The translations under genes were made by a program, and so were the position numbers. The notes under the pieces are model-generated. The model had not been told where the DNA came from. It ran no database searches and saw only the letters and a program-made list of their open reading frames with translations. A DNA stretch of 64,000 nucleotides from Spodoptera frugiperda (taxonomy: Eukaryota; Arthropoda; Insecta; Lepidoptera; Noctuidae), in the NCBI RefSeq assembly GCF_023101765.2, contig NC_064238.1, forward strand, positions 5,082,001 through 5,146,000, written 5' to 3'. Positions 11,245 through 23,619 of the stretch are shown here, piece by piece; the stretch's first letter is position 1, and each line of letters opens with the position of its first letter.

Positions 11245-12643
11245 ATGTTTAAAATTCAGTCTGGAATTTTATTAATATGTTTTGTAAGTACTCATCTACG
11301 ACTTCATATCATTTATATTTAATCATCAAGTTTTAGCACATATTTTAGTTACTACTTATAAATAAGTTATTATCTTAATAATGAGGACTTTATGATTTGC
11401 ATTCGTCCCACAGATCGGGTCAAATAGCACTATAATCGATTTTAATGAAGTTCAAAAAAGTATTTTACAATGGAAGAACCAGAATTTACTCAATCTCAGC
11501 GAGGTTAGAGTCTGATTAATAAGTTTCTTCTTTTTTTCTTTGGGTATTTAAAAATGTTTCGGTATCATTTAATTTATTTTTTAACAGATTGGAATTACTA
11601 CAAATGGTGGTGGATTTGACTTCAGTGATGTGAAAAATAAGATATTGCAATGGAAAACTCAAAAACTTCAGGCTTTATGTCCATCAAACGGGTAAGTTTT
11701 ATTGTCCCAGATATACAAGATAGTGTAATTTCAATGACAATATTGCTTTCCAAATGGTTTTACAGCCAGCAACTGCAAAATTTATTGAACATCGTATGCA
11801 GTACGTCGCAACCTACTAACGTTACCTTGAGAGATGCTTGTATCAGTTGTTTTTCGCAAGTAACATCGATGGCTGAGGTCTGTTATTTTTTTAAAGTTAA
11901 AATAAATACGTTTGTATCATAGTATCGTACTAATTTGAAAATTAAACTAATTTTTGAATTAACTATTTAAAGGGACCTCAAGAATTGAACGCGTTAAGTG
12001 TTTGCGCTGTACAATATTTTACCGGCGCATACGCAGCATGTGCCACAGCTCTCGTGGTACGTAGATACTTAGCTGAATACTTTAATTGTTACGTCTTTTG
12101 GTTTGATAAGCTCCCATTGTATACCTTTTTATTTAACTTTGCAGGCTTTATCTACATCTGCATTAAATGTACAACCTTCAGGATGTTTTATGGGCTACTG
12201 TGACTTTGTCCGATGTCTTCGAATGGCTAACTCAGTTAATTTGGTGAGTATTGATATTGTTAATATAATAACTGTAGATTTCCTATTACTACTACTCAGA
12301 AGTGTACTTAATTTATTTATCAATATTGCAGATTACACAATGCACACGAGAAGCTAGAACAGGTGTGAATATAACTGTAGATGCAGATAACGTTCGATTT
12401 TATAGAAATGTCACATCCTGTATACTGGCAAAATCGAGATGTGGTACATTTAACCCGATCACAGGGGAACCGCAACTTCCTGGATATACTTCTTCCGGAA
12501 CCAGAGTTAGCAACGCTCTTCAGATTTCAGACACTGGAGATCTTAGGGTTATAGCATTTCCAACTAATACTCCTGTCACTAATTCTTTCTGCACAGTTTC
12601 CACCAATTTGACACAGTCGAGTTGGCTCACAAATATTTGCTGA
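11245..12643 (+). CDS. Secreted cysteine-rich protein of unknown function
   Basis: Not recognised. Seven exons: 11245-11283, 11414-11503, 11588-11691, 11766-11877, 11973-12056, 12145-12243, 12332-12643; total 840 nt, 279 aa; phases all close. The first exon (MFKIQSGILLICF) with the start of exon 2 is a clear signal peptide. The mature chain has about 15 cysteines and several N-glycosylation sequons (NVT, NIT, NVT, NLT), so it is probably a disulphide-bonded extracellular glycoprotein. The short motif I-L-Q-W-K occurs twice near the N-terminus (ILQWKNQN in exon 2, ILQWKTQK in exon 3), suggesting an internal duplication. The C-terminal exon has SRCGTFNPITGEPQLPGYTS. No transmembrane anchor or known catalytic motif is seen. 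Confidence 0.82.
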
Positions 12644-12654
12644 TATTAACAAAT

Positions 12655-12800
12655 ACTGAACGGTTGGTATCTTGTGGTTGGCATAGTATATGCTGCTCAA
12701 TGTGATGTGTGTTGTGGGTTCAATTCCAGCACCGAACAACTCCTTCAAAGTACCTAATGCTATTTTTTGTATTTGCAAACATAATTTATATTGGCTTTGC
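12655..12800 (+). repeat. tRNA-derived SINE remnant (probable)
   Basis: Contains 'GGTTGGCATAGTATATG', an A-box-like segment, then 'GGGTTCAATTCCAGC', close to a Pol III B box. This resembles the head of lepidopteran tRNA-derived SINEs. There is no tRNA cloverleaf, so it is not an active tRNA gene. It lies just after the Cys-rich gene and may be in its 3' UTR. Confidence 0.5.
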
Positions 12801-12819
12801 TTAAAAATGTTTAACTTTT

Positions 12820-12895
12820 CCCTAGAATCATCATTGTCAGCCGGAGTTGGAAGACGTTCATTTACATTGCTGAACAAAGGCTTCCTCTTTAGTTC
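12820..12895 (-). mobile_element. LINE (RTE-like) 3' tail, minus orientation
   Basis: Reads TCATCATTGTCAGCCGG...GAAGACGTTC...TGCTGAACAAAGGC. This is the reverse complement of the common lepidopteran LINE 3' end 'GCCTTTGTCCAGCAGTGGAC...GGCTGATGATGA'. Only the tail remains. The same family in plus orientation is at 23010. Confidence 0.7.
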
Positions 12896-14209
12896 TCTTT
12901 CAGTCCCACATCCCCACACACACATCACACTACCACACAGAACAACAACTTGCCAGTTGAATGGGAATAAGAAAGAAGCAAGTGTCGTTCAAGTTGACAA
13001 TGACACCGTCAATGTCAGATTTAGTCACCAAACCGTCAAAAAAGTCAAAATAAATGTCAACTGAAAATAATTCAACTGATGTTTTGCAAAGTTTTAAAAA
13101 TTAAAGAAAAATTAACACCAGGAATAAATAGTTGCATTACAACGTATTCTCACGATCAAGCACTGTTTGCTACATCAATATTCATTAATCTGTAAGTACA
13201 TTTTATATAGTTTTGTCATTATTGTGAATTTTTATAAGTTTTTGTATTATGGGGTCTCAACCTGCATTATAACAAGTTTACGTTGAACTAATTATTATAA
13301 ATGTTCTCCTTTGCCGTGGTGATAACGACTAGAATAGATGACCGTAAGATTATTTACTAACGATTAGCAATTTCTAATTCACATTATCTGATTGGGGGTT
13401 AATCGTCCTTGAAATTTCCCTGAGTATGTTGAATGTGTGTAAGAATTAAATAAACATAATATTTAGGTACCTATTAAGTTAATATTAGTTTTAATAATTA
13501 ACTTATGTCATTAATAAATAATCAAGTGATGTATGTTATTATAATTAAGTATGTTCTTGGGATTCTTTAGATGATCAATGGTTGAGTGGTATGACTTGTT
13601 GTGTAGACTGTCTAGTGTAATGTTTGTACCTATGTATTTTCTAATTAACTGTCTTCCTGATATTTTTTATTAATATACTTAGTTTTATGAGAGTCATTGT
13701 GACTGATGTAAAACAAACTTATCTTACAATACTATGTGTATTCAGTGATAAGAAAATGTATATCTTAAGGTCTTTTGATAAGGTAAGAAATAAATAATTA
13801 CTAATAACTTGTACAATTCCTTTTCCGTTTTATTTTAATTAGGTAATTTTAATTCCCAATTGAAATTCAGTCAAGATGCCTTCTACATAAAACCTGTAAA
13901 TAAAACTTAAACAAAAAAACTAAACTAATACAAACTTATAATGTACTATGAATAAGGAAAATCAATGGGACATGACAACAACATAATTAGGTTAATTAAT
14001 AAAACATTCCTTATAATTGAAGTATTCAAGCTCAATTGATAAATACTTGCATCATATTTTCATTTGAATATACATATAGAAACATACAAATATTTTTTTT
14101 TATCATAGAATCGACACTGTCATGCTGATAAATAATTATTATTTTACAACTATAAGATGACTTTTTCATATCAAATGTTAGGGTTGAAAATAGAAAAAAA
14201 AAACAATTC
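12896..14209. other. Intergenic, AT-rich
   Basis: No gene found. Predominantly A/T, with no long open frame showing coding character. Separates the Cys-rich gene from the 3' end of the carboxypeptidase gene. Confidence 0.5.
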
Positions 14210-17200
14210 TTAATTCTTAGATTTATTTTCAGACATAGTTTTACAAAACTTACTTTTAACAGTTTTATTTTTCTTTTTAATTTTCTTGCTTAGTTGAATA
14301 GAGTTATCCGAGTCTGAGTTGTCAGATATAATATTGGCTTTGGCAATTTGTTTTTTTGACTGTACAGCAGTAGTAACTATAGCACCTTTCTTGAATCTTG
14401 ATTTAGCTAATCTATTTTCTGCCTGGGTTGATTTCGGTGCTTGGTGGGTGTTCCGAGGTATGTCCGTAAAACTGGTATTGTTTAGGTACGGGGAACTCTC
14501 AGACTTACTTTTTAGTCTGAAAAATAAAGTAAAATATTTACTGCTGTACTCAGAGACATTTAAATATTGCTTTAGAAACACTTACTTAAACAATTGCTTA
14601 GGACTGATTTTGTAACCATTAAAACAATTGAGTGTGGTGGTTAGTGACAAAATGGTAATTAGAGATTATGATCTAATAAATGAAAAAGTCAGAATATTGA
14701 TACTCACTTTCCCTTTTTCTTCCAAGATTTAGGTAATTTAGTGTTTATAGGTTCTATGATATCATTCAATGAATTTGGCACTTTAAGTGTAAGCTTTTTT
14801 GTTTTGGATTTCTTCTTCTTTTTGTCATCCTTAGCTTTCTGTTGTTCCCCCTCTAGTTCTTCTAGTTTCTTGGAACAGGATCTGAAAGTTATTAAAAATA
14901 GTAATTGATTAAAATAATTATATTATATAAATGGATTTACTAGACTAAATGTTGAGTAAATACCTTAATAAAGCTTCACTGTCGGTAAAATATGAATTCA
15001 TTGCAAAACTTGATATGCCCCATGACAGTGGACCTTTTTCTTCACTTTGGACTCCTGTCCATACATTTCTTTTAAGAGTACTCAACTTGACCTGCAGCTC
15101 AGATGGCTGAGTACTTCTAGTTTTTATTTCAGACAAGCACCTAAAAATTTAGAATTTTGTCTATTTCTCTAGTGACTTGAAATTTGAATAAGTTTTGATT
15201 TACCTATGGCTATGTTTTTGGAAAAAAACCTTATTATTATCTGTTTAACCTAAAGTAGTACTGCAAAAATATGGCTAAGCTGAGTATAACTTAAAAATGA
15301 ATTCATCAATCGCATGTAAAGTATGATATGTAGTCTAGCTATGAAATGAAATGAAACATACTTTGCAGGCGGTAAACACCTAAACTGGTGCCACGATGCG
15401 GGATTCAGTCTCGGTTTCTCTGTGGTTTCGTTGAACATTGATACACTTCTCGGTCGTCTACATTTCAAGGCCTTTTCATGATCGGAATGATACGGCGAAT
15501 CACTTGTCTGAAACATACGCGGTGATGAAAGGGTTGCACAGGGTGACATTAATTCGATTTTCAAAAAAGCCAGAGTGCCTACTCCGGGTCTCGAATCCGA
15601 AGTTTCGTTTAATCTTCGACCGTAGCTTTTATTGATTTACTAATAGAATTACTTGAAATAATCTTTTATTTTTAATTTCATATCAAAAGTTATTTATTTA
15701 GCTTCATTTAATTCGTTCATTTTTGTTCACGAAAGTACGCAATAAATAGAATTATTGTAGTATATAATCTGCGAAGTTTTGTCCGAAACTTCGTTTTTCG
15801 TTGAATTAGAGTAGGCCCCCATATCTGTGTGATGTGTATTTCAAAGAAAAGCCACGATGACTCAGGTCGAATTAGTAATCGTAGTCAATTACGTAAAATG
15901 TTATAAAACTGAAGGTTACCGGTGCTTTCACGATTTTCAGTTCAGGTGGCATTTTTTTCTTTCGCCTTGGTTTGACTTTCATTGATGAGTGTATCAGTTT
16001 TTGAACTCTTCGCATAGGGCTGTGGTTTCCATCGTACGATTCAGCATCCGATGACATGTCCGTCATGGCGTCTGATGTTAAATCTATTGTTGCTCTCGAT
16101 ACCTGTATAAAAGAACGATCAATATAGTTTATATAACATCGTCTGTTTTGTATCTTTTTTGTGTATTAGTCTACCTGCAAAGTTTCTCGTTTCGTTTTTT
16201 TCTTTTCAATTCGTTTCATCTTTTCAAGTCTTGGCCGTGGTTTTCTTGGTTTCTGCAAAATAACATTCATAATTTTACACACTAATTCATGTAGGTATAG
16301 AATAGAAACCTTGGTAATACGTATCTTAATCCTACCTCGTTTAAATTTTTGTTAATATCGGGAAATATGGGGGAAGGAGGCGGCGCGGGCTGCTTTTTAG
16401 TTTCTCTTCTATGTCCACCTTCAGAACTACTGCTCGATGTGTCTCCTTCATCACTGAAAATAAACTATACTCGTTTAAACATGTCTAGTTATTTATCATT
16501 TTAAGAATAAATTATGCTCGACTTAGCAGTAGCGGTGACCCTGATCTGAATATTAAATTACCTTGAATAGTCTGATAAATCAATATTCGTTGGCTCATCT
16601 GCATTTGACCCTTCTTTCAAGAGCCTGGTGACAATTTTTGTTCTTAATCGTTCTTTACTAGGATCTTCATCACAAAAATCGAGCAGTGTCTCACAAAACG
16701 TTCTTCCCAGACTTTCATAGTCTTGAACTGAAAAATGTGTTGACATTCTGCTTCCCAATTCTGAACCGCCAAATGAAGCTTCCATCGTGTAGCTATTAGA
16801 TACTCCTAACATCCAAACCACGACCCGACCAGTGCCTTCTTTACTACGTTGTATTCTGAATTTGCAGTTTTCAAATGAGAACTGAAATAAAGTGCTTAAT
16901 CTCAATAATTGCATTATAATGTCGACTATTTTAATTCGAATTTGAAGTGTACCTTATCGGCAGCATTTTTGTGCAGCATCAAAGGAAATACTTGTTCCTG
17001 TAAACGTTTGTCAGAAGTTTTTCGGCTTTCACATCCGTAAATAAATATATTGTGTTTTCGGGAATGTGCGTGCAGGTCGACATACATGGCTACGCCACAT
17101 TCTTCCTGTAGTCTGTTGTACAATAATTGATTAGATAATATACCGTAATGTCTTCAATAGAATTCGAGAAAATTGTGTCCTTCTTACTAACCTCCGTATC

Positions 17201-19694
17201 ATCACTTTCGTATGCCAGACTGGTGGATATGTTTCCCGTATGACTGTTCGATATTGCCTATTCAAATCCTTTCCGGTCAGTGAACATCGATTGTTACCAA
17301 CGATTACCTGCAATGATAGAAAAAAATGTAATGTGCATAGCACATTCACGATGCTTTTATTTTTATTAAAATATTCTCACTTACCCCATCAGGATTCAAC
17401 ATTGGTACTAATTTGAAAATAAACTTTTCCCTTAATTCACGAGCTTGATTTGAATCTCCAGTGAGATAATCCATAAAACCTTTCATCATCCAAGATGAAG
17501 GAGTTTCGCCAGGATGAACTCTTGCTGTTATGACAACCGCTTTCTTTTTCTGTTGAACCAAACGGTACTTCAAGTCATTATTGTTAACGATTTCGAACAA
17601 TGAGACAAATTTAGATGTCTTACCTTTTGCTCTGCTTCACAAGAACTCGGTGGAGCTGTTACAGTTAGATAATATACATTGTTTCCAGCTAATGTTCTAC
17701 AAAGTAGCCTTAGTTTAGCATATGTTGATTTGACGGGATGAGATTGTAATTTAGATAGATATTCTTGCAGATCTGAGTAAGTATATGGATAACAATGAGC
17801 AATATACACAGCGTCGTCTGTATGAGGGAACTCTATGTTGAATGTTAATGTGTAACTTGGAAATTGCTCTTCTTCTTCCGATCTGTAATTATATTGCAAT
17901 GTATCGTCATTGGATTTTTATAGTTACTTGCATTTACATAGTTAATTACTTACGACGAATCATTTTTGTAATACGCGATGTTATCACCGCATCGTCTCCA
18001 CCCGATCGAATGCAACTGAGCGTCCTTGGTCGAGTATAATAGAGGTCGCATGCCCTCGTTGTATAAGCTTTCGGCTTTTGATAAGTTCACTATGGAAAAT
18101 CTGTAACATTTTGCGTGTGTATAATTTTTTAGGAAACAACACGTAACGTGGAGTGATCATGCAAACAGTATTACCTGTATGTCATTTGCTTTTTCGTGTT
18201 CGTGACTCTGAAATAGAACCATTGCATATGCCTATTAGTATAAAGGTCAGTGCGGAGATGCAGTTCATAATATGCTGAGGTTATGCGGATTGCTTTTGCT
18301 AAATTGCCACTTTCGAAACGAGATTCAAATCTTAGTTCATCTTCTCCTCCGGCACTTGCGCATGCTGATAGATATAAGCGAGATCCTCCGACAGTGGAGC
18401 GACTGAACTGTAAAACATAATTAAATCAGTAACTTTAACTTAGAGGTGATATATGAGCGTGTAATTACTTACATAGTTGACGGCACTCATCGGATAATAT
18501 TGAAAAATAACTGTTCCTGCATCTTCGCCCACAGGCTGTGGCTGCAACTCTTTCCCTGATGATATGTAATAGGGTTCAGGAGATGCGGGGCTCCATACAA
18601 TGTGTGGAATTTTTTCTTCTACTACCTAAGATACATTTACAATTACAATTACTATATCCATATACGTAAAGTGGACAATCGTTCTTTGAAAGGCTGGGGA
18701 CACTTACTTGACATTCTGTGGGCCATCGCGGTGCTTGCTGAGGGCAATCAAGCTCTTTTGGAAGTGCGAACAAGTCTCTTGGTTCCTTTAATTTTGCTGT
18801 TGTCCGAAATGTTCTTATATCTGTATTTATTTCTAACTGATTTGTTTTAATATTGTTTTGGAGAAAGTTTGAGATGAACGTACCTGCATGAAATAAATCG
18901 CATTATCACTTTAAAATCGCAATTCTAACACGGCTCTGTTTTGAATTGAAGTTTCTATAAGAGAATACGAATCAATTACTAGCAAAAATAATGTTGCAAC
19001 CTGTGGTTGGTTGTTATGGTGTGTAGCTACTTATTATGACCTACTTTACTTGAAATGAAACCGTCGCTCATAGCATTAATGGCAGGTTGCGTATTTAAAG
19101 GCATTTTATGTTCACAAATAACATCACTAAGCACGCGAGTCCCACAACCGAATTAGATAAAATCGGAAATTATGTAAGAGATCCTGCATTCAAAACATAC
19201 ATTGTTAAACACGCAACTACAATTAAATGTATGTTCATTTTATATTATTTGAAAATGTTCTAAATCGTTAAAATAATCATAGAGTATTGAACGATAAAGT
19301 AGGCTTTGTGTTCAGGACTGTATCTGGTTATTCCAAAAACTAATTTCGAAGTAGCGGAGCGTGATCAACTTTTGTAAAGTGTAGTAGGTAAACAATTCCA
19401 TCACTAAAAAGAAAATTTAAAAGTTTTTGCGCTACGTTTCACTCGACATAAATGTAATTTACCTTTACTGCATATTGGAAATAACGAAGCTTGTAGCGAT
19501 TTAACTTGTTCTATGTTTGCTATGAACATTTCATCTTGCATTACGGGATTTATTGAAGGAAGTGTAAGGGTTACCGTCGTTTTTTCAATGAAATCCTTTC
19601 TCTGCTCTTCCTTTTCAATCATCATTATGTTCTCTTGAGCGCTTTCGAGTTGTTTCCACCATAACATGTTAGAAAAGTTTACGAACAGCTGCAT
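14210..19694 (-). CDS. Cytosolic carboxypeptidase (CCP2/AGBL2-3 type), tubulin deglutamylase family
   Basis: M14-family zinc carboxypeptidase of the CCP group, which trims polyglutamate side chains from tubulin. Exons: 19694-19463, 18883-18708, 18625-18473, 18407-18175, 18100-17954, 17882-17624, 17549-17385, 17307-17192, 17112-16953, 16881-16562, 16453-16336, 16252-16175, 16102-15920, 15507-15362, 15140-14964, 14881-14708, (14603-14586), 14516-14210. That gives 1053 aa, or 1047 without the 18-nt exon. The CCP N-terminal domain has FESGNLAKAIRI and HMQWFYFRV. Catalytic landmarks are all present: zinc ligands in ARVHPGETPSSW and YVDLHAHSRKHN, substrate-binding SLTGKDLNRQY, and the catalytic Glu in SYTMEASFGG. 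From 16450 on it is a Lys/Ser-rich, probably disordered tail. A second possible first exon lies at 20364-20298. The subgroup is inferred from overall similarity. Confidence 0.94.
14541..14612. repeat. MITE remnant overlapping the carboxypeptidase micro-exon
   Basis: Shares 'GTACTCAGAG.CATTTAA' and 'TTACTTAA..' followed by CTTAG spacing with the inverted-repeat element at 47468-47573. One arm only, diverged. Confidence 0.45.
14586..14603 (-). CDS. Possible 18-nt cassette micro-exon within a MITE remnant
   Basis: AAAATCAG| then 18 nt then |GTAAGTG, phase 2 on both sides, so it can be included or skipped without changing frame. It adds six residues. It lies inside a sequence resembling one arm of the inverted-repeat element at 47468-47573. 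It may be spurious. Confidence 0.35.
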
Positions 19695-20297
19695 GAGCTA
19701 TTCGCTAGCACGAATTAATCTTTGTCATGTGTATTTCTGTAATCGGCGATGTCGAGCGTTTCGTCACCATGGCTACACGATCGTTTGAATGTTAGTCGTC
19801 AAGTTTCAATTTTTGGCGTGTAACCTGGTGGGTTGCGCGGCGCTCCGAACTGAACTGACGACATCAAAAACAGGGGTACTCGCTTTCGTTTATTGGAAGA
19901 CGATTGCCCTAGTAATGTCATGCTTCGACCGTATAAAGCTTATCAGGTGATTGGTGACGTCAAATGGTTATTCATGCAAAATTCGATGTTGAATTATGGA
20001 AATATCGATGTCGGAAACCTTTGATAGAGGTCAAACTTTGATTTGATTTATAGTGCTTTATAAAAGCAATCAAGTGGAAGCTCATGAAAATCATGAGTCA
20101 CGACGATATAAGGGTTTTATTGCTGGGATTTGCTAGAATATTTAGTGCCTAATCGTTTACAGGGTTTATGTTTTTCATCAGATCTTGATAGATCATAAGA
20201 TAATATTAAATACTTTTGAATATGAAGACTTTTAACGAGAAAGAATATAACAATATCGAAGAAATATTGGCATAGGTCACATAATTAAATCACGTAC

Positions 20298-20364
20298 CTT
20301 GATCACTGTCCTGTGTTTGTTTTCCTTTATCACTGGGAGCTTCTATCTCTTTGCTTTTACCCAT
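20298..20364 (-). CDS. Candidate alternative first exon of the carboxypeptidase gene
   Basis: ATG GGT AAA AGC... encodes MGKSKEIEAPSDKGK and ends in phase 1 at G|GTACGTG. It cannot splice to the start of the exon at 19694 without a stop, but it fits the phase-1 acceptor at 18883 exactly. It is therefore best read as an alternative start giving a different short N-terminus. It could also belong to an unseen arrangement. Confidence 0.5.
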
Positions 20365-23009
20365 GGCGGTGTGATGGCAAATTGAGTCACTAAGCGGAAT
20401 ACAGAAGGTTCTAATTACCATAAAATGCGCATTGTTATCGGATTACGTAGGCGTGTGCCTGTCTGGGGTGCTTAGCTGTTATAAATTCCAGTCGGCACCT
20501 CGGTCTAGACTAGTCTGCCTGTGGTTACATAGAGGTATGGTTTCAGCTGTTTAAAACTGTGCATGACGATCAAATAAGCACGGAAGTCGGTGTTTTAGAT
20601 TTTTATTTGGCTTTGGTCTCGAATACATAAATAGTATGGACAATTTTATCTGCACCCGGATTACTATTAGTCCTCAGATTAGTCACCTTGACTACCTGTG
20701 ATAACGTATCCACTGAAGGCTTAAAAGGTGACTGCACTTCTACGAAGCATGCGGTAGCTTGTGGCGGTTGTGAGGAAAACTTTGTAATTGACTGTAAACT
20801 TGAACGTCCTTGTAGACTTTCGAATACAGAGATTTTCCTTTGAAGTCTTCATAGCTGTTGAACTAGTTAGTAATAGACGTAAACATGTGATTCACCCTAG
20901 TTATTGAATTATGTGTTTTTAATATAGGTAATCTTTGTTGTTATTACACAAAGTAACTACCTAATTATTTCACAAAATTTTAGACCACCGAAACTAAACA
21001 CTTCATTGACACTAGTTTGTATAAATTCAATCAGGAGCCTCCAATCTGTTTGGTAGCTCTAATACATGTGCCCAAGAAAAGGTTACCCCGTTACCTATTA
21101 GCTATAGCTATCCGTTTGCAATAAAGTGATTATGGCGTCGTTAACGTAACATGCATGGAAACGTGTACTACCCACAATGACCCACATGTCTTAAATTGTG
21201 TATAAACAAAGTTGTAAGATTCGTAAACAAGTAGTAAAACTATTGGATTTCCATATAGAATCAAAATAGAACCTAATTTTCCTTCTCATTTTCATAATTG
21301 GCAGTTAGTTTATTGGTGCTTCTAATAGGAATTTGTAAAACTCAAGATCATTTTGGTTAAGGCATGTGCGGGTTTTGTAGCATTCGCGTTGTGATACAAT
21401 TCAACATTACTACGGAATGAACAATATTGTTGGAAACTGCCATGTTTTGACATTCAGTATGCAAAGCGTGTATCGTCTCCCGCGTAGAGATCCCTCCGTC
21501 AGACAGTCAATCGATGTGTCGATAGAAGTGTCAGTAGGTAATTAGGTATGTCCAAACAAAAATCAAATTTACTGTAAGATTATCTAGAAATATGATATAT
21601 CTAAAGAGACTCCGTATATAACCTTTCAAAAACCTACTGATCTATTCTACAATTTGTAATTTTATTGTTCAGTCCCTTTTAGCTCTGCACCAAAATTGAT
21701 AACATTAGTTTCAGCGCTTCAGGAGTAAATAAAGCGTGACAAACAAACAAGTTATTATGGTAAGGAAGTTAAAAATTGTTTGATATTTATTATAATAGAA
21801 GTTTTATTTCGTATTGTCAGGTTTAATCACTGCATTTACCGTAGGGTACGATAGCGTGGTCGTCAGTATTAGGCAATAATATTTATTGCTGCTCTGTCGT
21901 CTGGCTTTTGCCTATTCTTTTTTGTTTTTCGGAGAAAGCAATATTTGAAAAGTCAATGACACGCTCCGTACAAAAATGTTCGGTACGTTTTTTACCGCCG
22001 AGACGAATACTGAAAAACGAATAAAGTATGAACCTAAACAATTTACATAAATCGTCAGACAAAAATAGCAAACAGATATTTATTAAATGGCTTTTATTTC
22101 GTTGTAATCAAATGTTTCTTTATTGATAAGTTGGAACCCTAAAGGACTAACAAATTGGTAAACTTTCGGCGGCGATCCATTAACAGAAATTGAGTTGTAC
22201 CACTTTCGCTATTTTGAGCTCTAATATAAACCAAGTATTTAATAGAGCTACTAATATTATAATTGTAACCTATCTGATAGAAGAAATGGTTTACGAAATT
22301 ATTTACTGTTTTCACGTAAGATTGTGTTGTTTGGCTCGCATAATAAATTATGTAATCATACACATATTATCGAAATATCTCCAGTGGTGTACATGACCTT
22401 CCTTAAATGTCCTAAAACAGAGTTATGCATGCATGCCATATAAACAATATTTTATGAAGAGTTTTATAAACCACTAGAAAAGAACATCAAAGTACGCGTA
22501 GTCCCATAAAGTTGTACACTGAGTTGCCTTGGTTACTCGGTATGTAAAATCGATCAGACTGCTTGAAGCCAGTATTTGCAGATTTTCGCTGGTAAGATTT
22601 ATAGTTTCTGTATACGTTCGTTTCTGTTATTTAGATACTAGATTTATATCATCCTATTACATTATTCTGTAGATTACGTTTTTGCTTTTATACTTTAATT
22701 CCAGTAGCAACTGAAAATGCTATTTTGCTTGAGTTACCTACTTAATTACTTACGCATGACTAAAAATAGCTTTGGAGTATGGTCCTTTTTCTTTTTTTTT
22801 TAATTTCAGGTTTCATAAAATATTTTTGTATTCTGTCTATCCATACCTATGAACAAACATATTTTCTGCATACTTTTATAGTTTCGGCAGATTTTATAGA
22901 AGCGGCTCCAAAGTATTTATTTACAGGAATACGCAAGATTGGGTCGATTTATTGGTCTATTGTCGATGTTGGTCGATAAATATGAAATTCTGAATTAGCT
23001 GCAAACATT

Positions 23010-23095
23010 GATAGGTCATTGGGGAAGCCTATGTTCAGCTATGGACGTACTGTGGCTAATATGATGATGATGTTGATGATGATGATTGATAGGTC
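23010..23095 (+). mobile_element. LINE (RTE-like) 3' tail with GATGATGATG terminus
   Basis: 'GGGGAAGCCTATGTTCAGCT', then ATGGACGT, CTGTGGCTAATATGATGATGATG. This is the standard 3' end of an abundant lepidopteran LINE, 5'-truncated to fewer than 100 bp. Sister copy in the opposite orientation at 12820. Confidence 0.75.
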
Positions 23096-23349
23096 TGTTG
23101 ATTCTACTAGGTATAGATACTCATTTATCTACTGCAGTGGTAAAGGGTCCTATCAATTGTCAGCAGCAGTTTGAACATTCCAGTTAAAATATGTAGAACA
23201 CCTTCATTACCAATTCCAGTTACCGAAACTAGTTATTTGTAGGTACAATATTATTGAAAATTGTTACCGACTTTGGTAATGAAAGTAAAATTAGCCATGA
23301 ACTCACGCTATGAACTCTATTCGACAACACTTAAGCTATTTGAATTGAT

Positions 23350-23619
23350 ATGCGTAATATGAAATACGTAAGAAATTCCGACAGCAAAATAAATTCTTTA
23401 GAAATCAGGACTGTAATTGTACCACATATACGAACTATTTTCGGATATCCACTTAAATGGAATATTCTAGGCGCCATAAAGTATTTTTGTTCGTTTTTTG
23501 GTGGCATTACTACGGTGCTTATAACTTCAGACATAAAAAAATACGAAACTGAAAAAATCTTGGAAACAATAAAAGCAAAGGAACATGCAAGCCAATCAAA
23601 AAGTTTGGCTAGATTATAA
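23350..23619 (+). CDS. Small intronless ORF, 89 aa, one possible membrane segment
   Basis: Not recognised. An uninterrupted frame from ATG to TAA with a hydrophobic stretch (FCSFFGGITTVLITS) followed by a charged, Lys/Glu-rich helix. The layout resembles small mitochondrial inner-membrane subunits. The absence of introns beside intron-rich genes would suit a retrocopy. It could equally be chance, as an overlapping frame is open on the other strand. Confidence 0.25.
   Translation: MRNMKYVRNSDSKINSLEIRTVIVPHIRTIFGYPLKWNILGAIKYFCSFFGGITTVLITSDIKKYETEKILETIKAKEHASQSKSLARL

Noticed and set aside
12700..12735. Possible tRNA gene (B-box-like GGGTTCAATTCC)
   Set aside because: No acceptor stem or cloverleaf could be built; the setting fits a SINE head.
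12690..13064. 124-codon plus-strand ORF after the Cys-rich gene
   Set aside because: It runs through a tRNA-like SINE head and a reversed LINE tail and shows no protein-like composition.
15507..15620. Longer upstream extension of the carboxypeptidase exon at 15507
   Set aside because: Extending it meets an in-frame stop before any suitable acceptor; the TTTCAG at 15510-15508 restores phase 0 with the previous exon.
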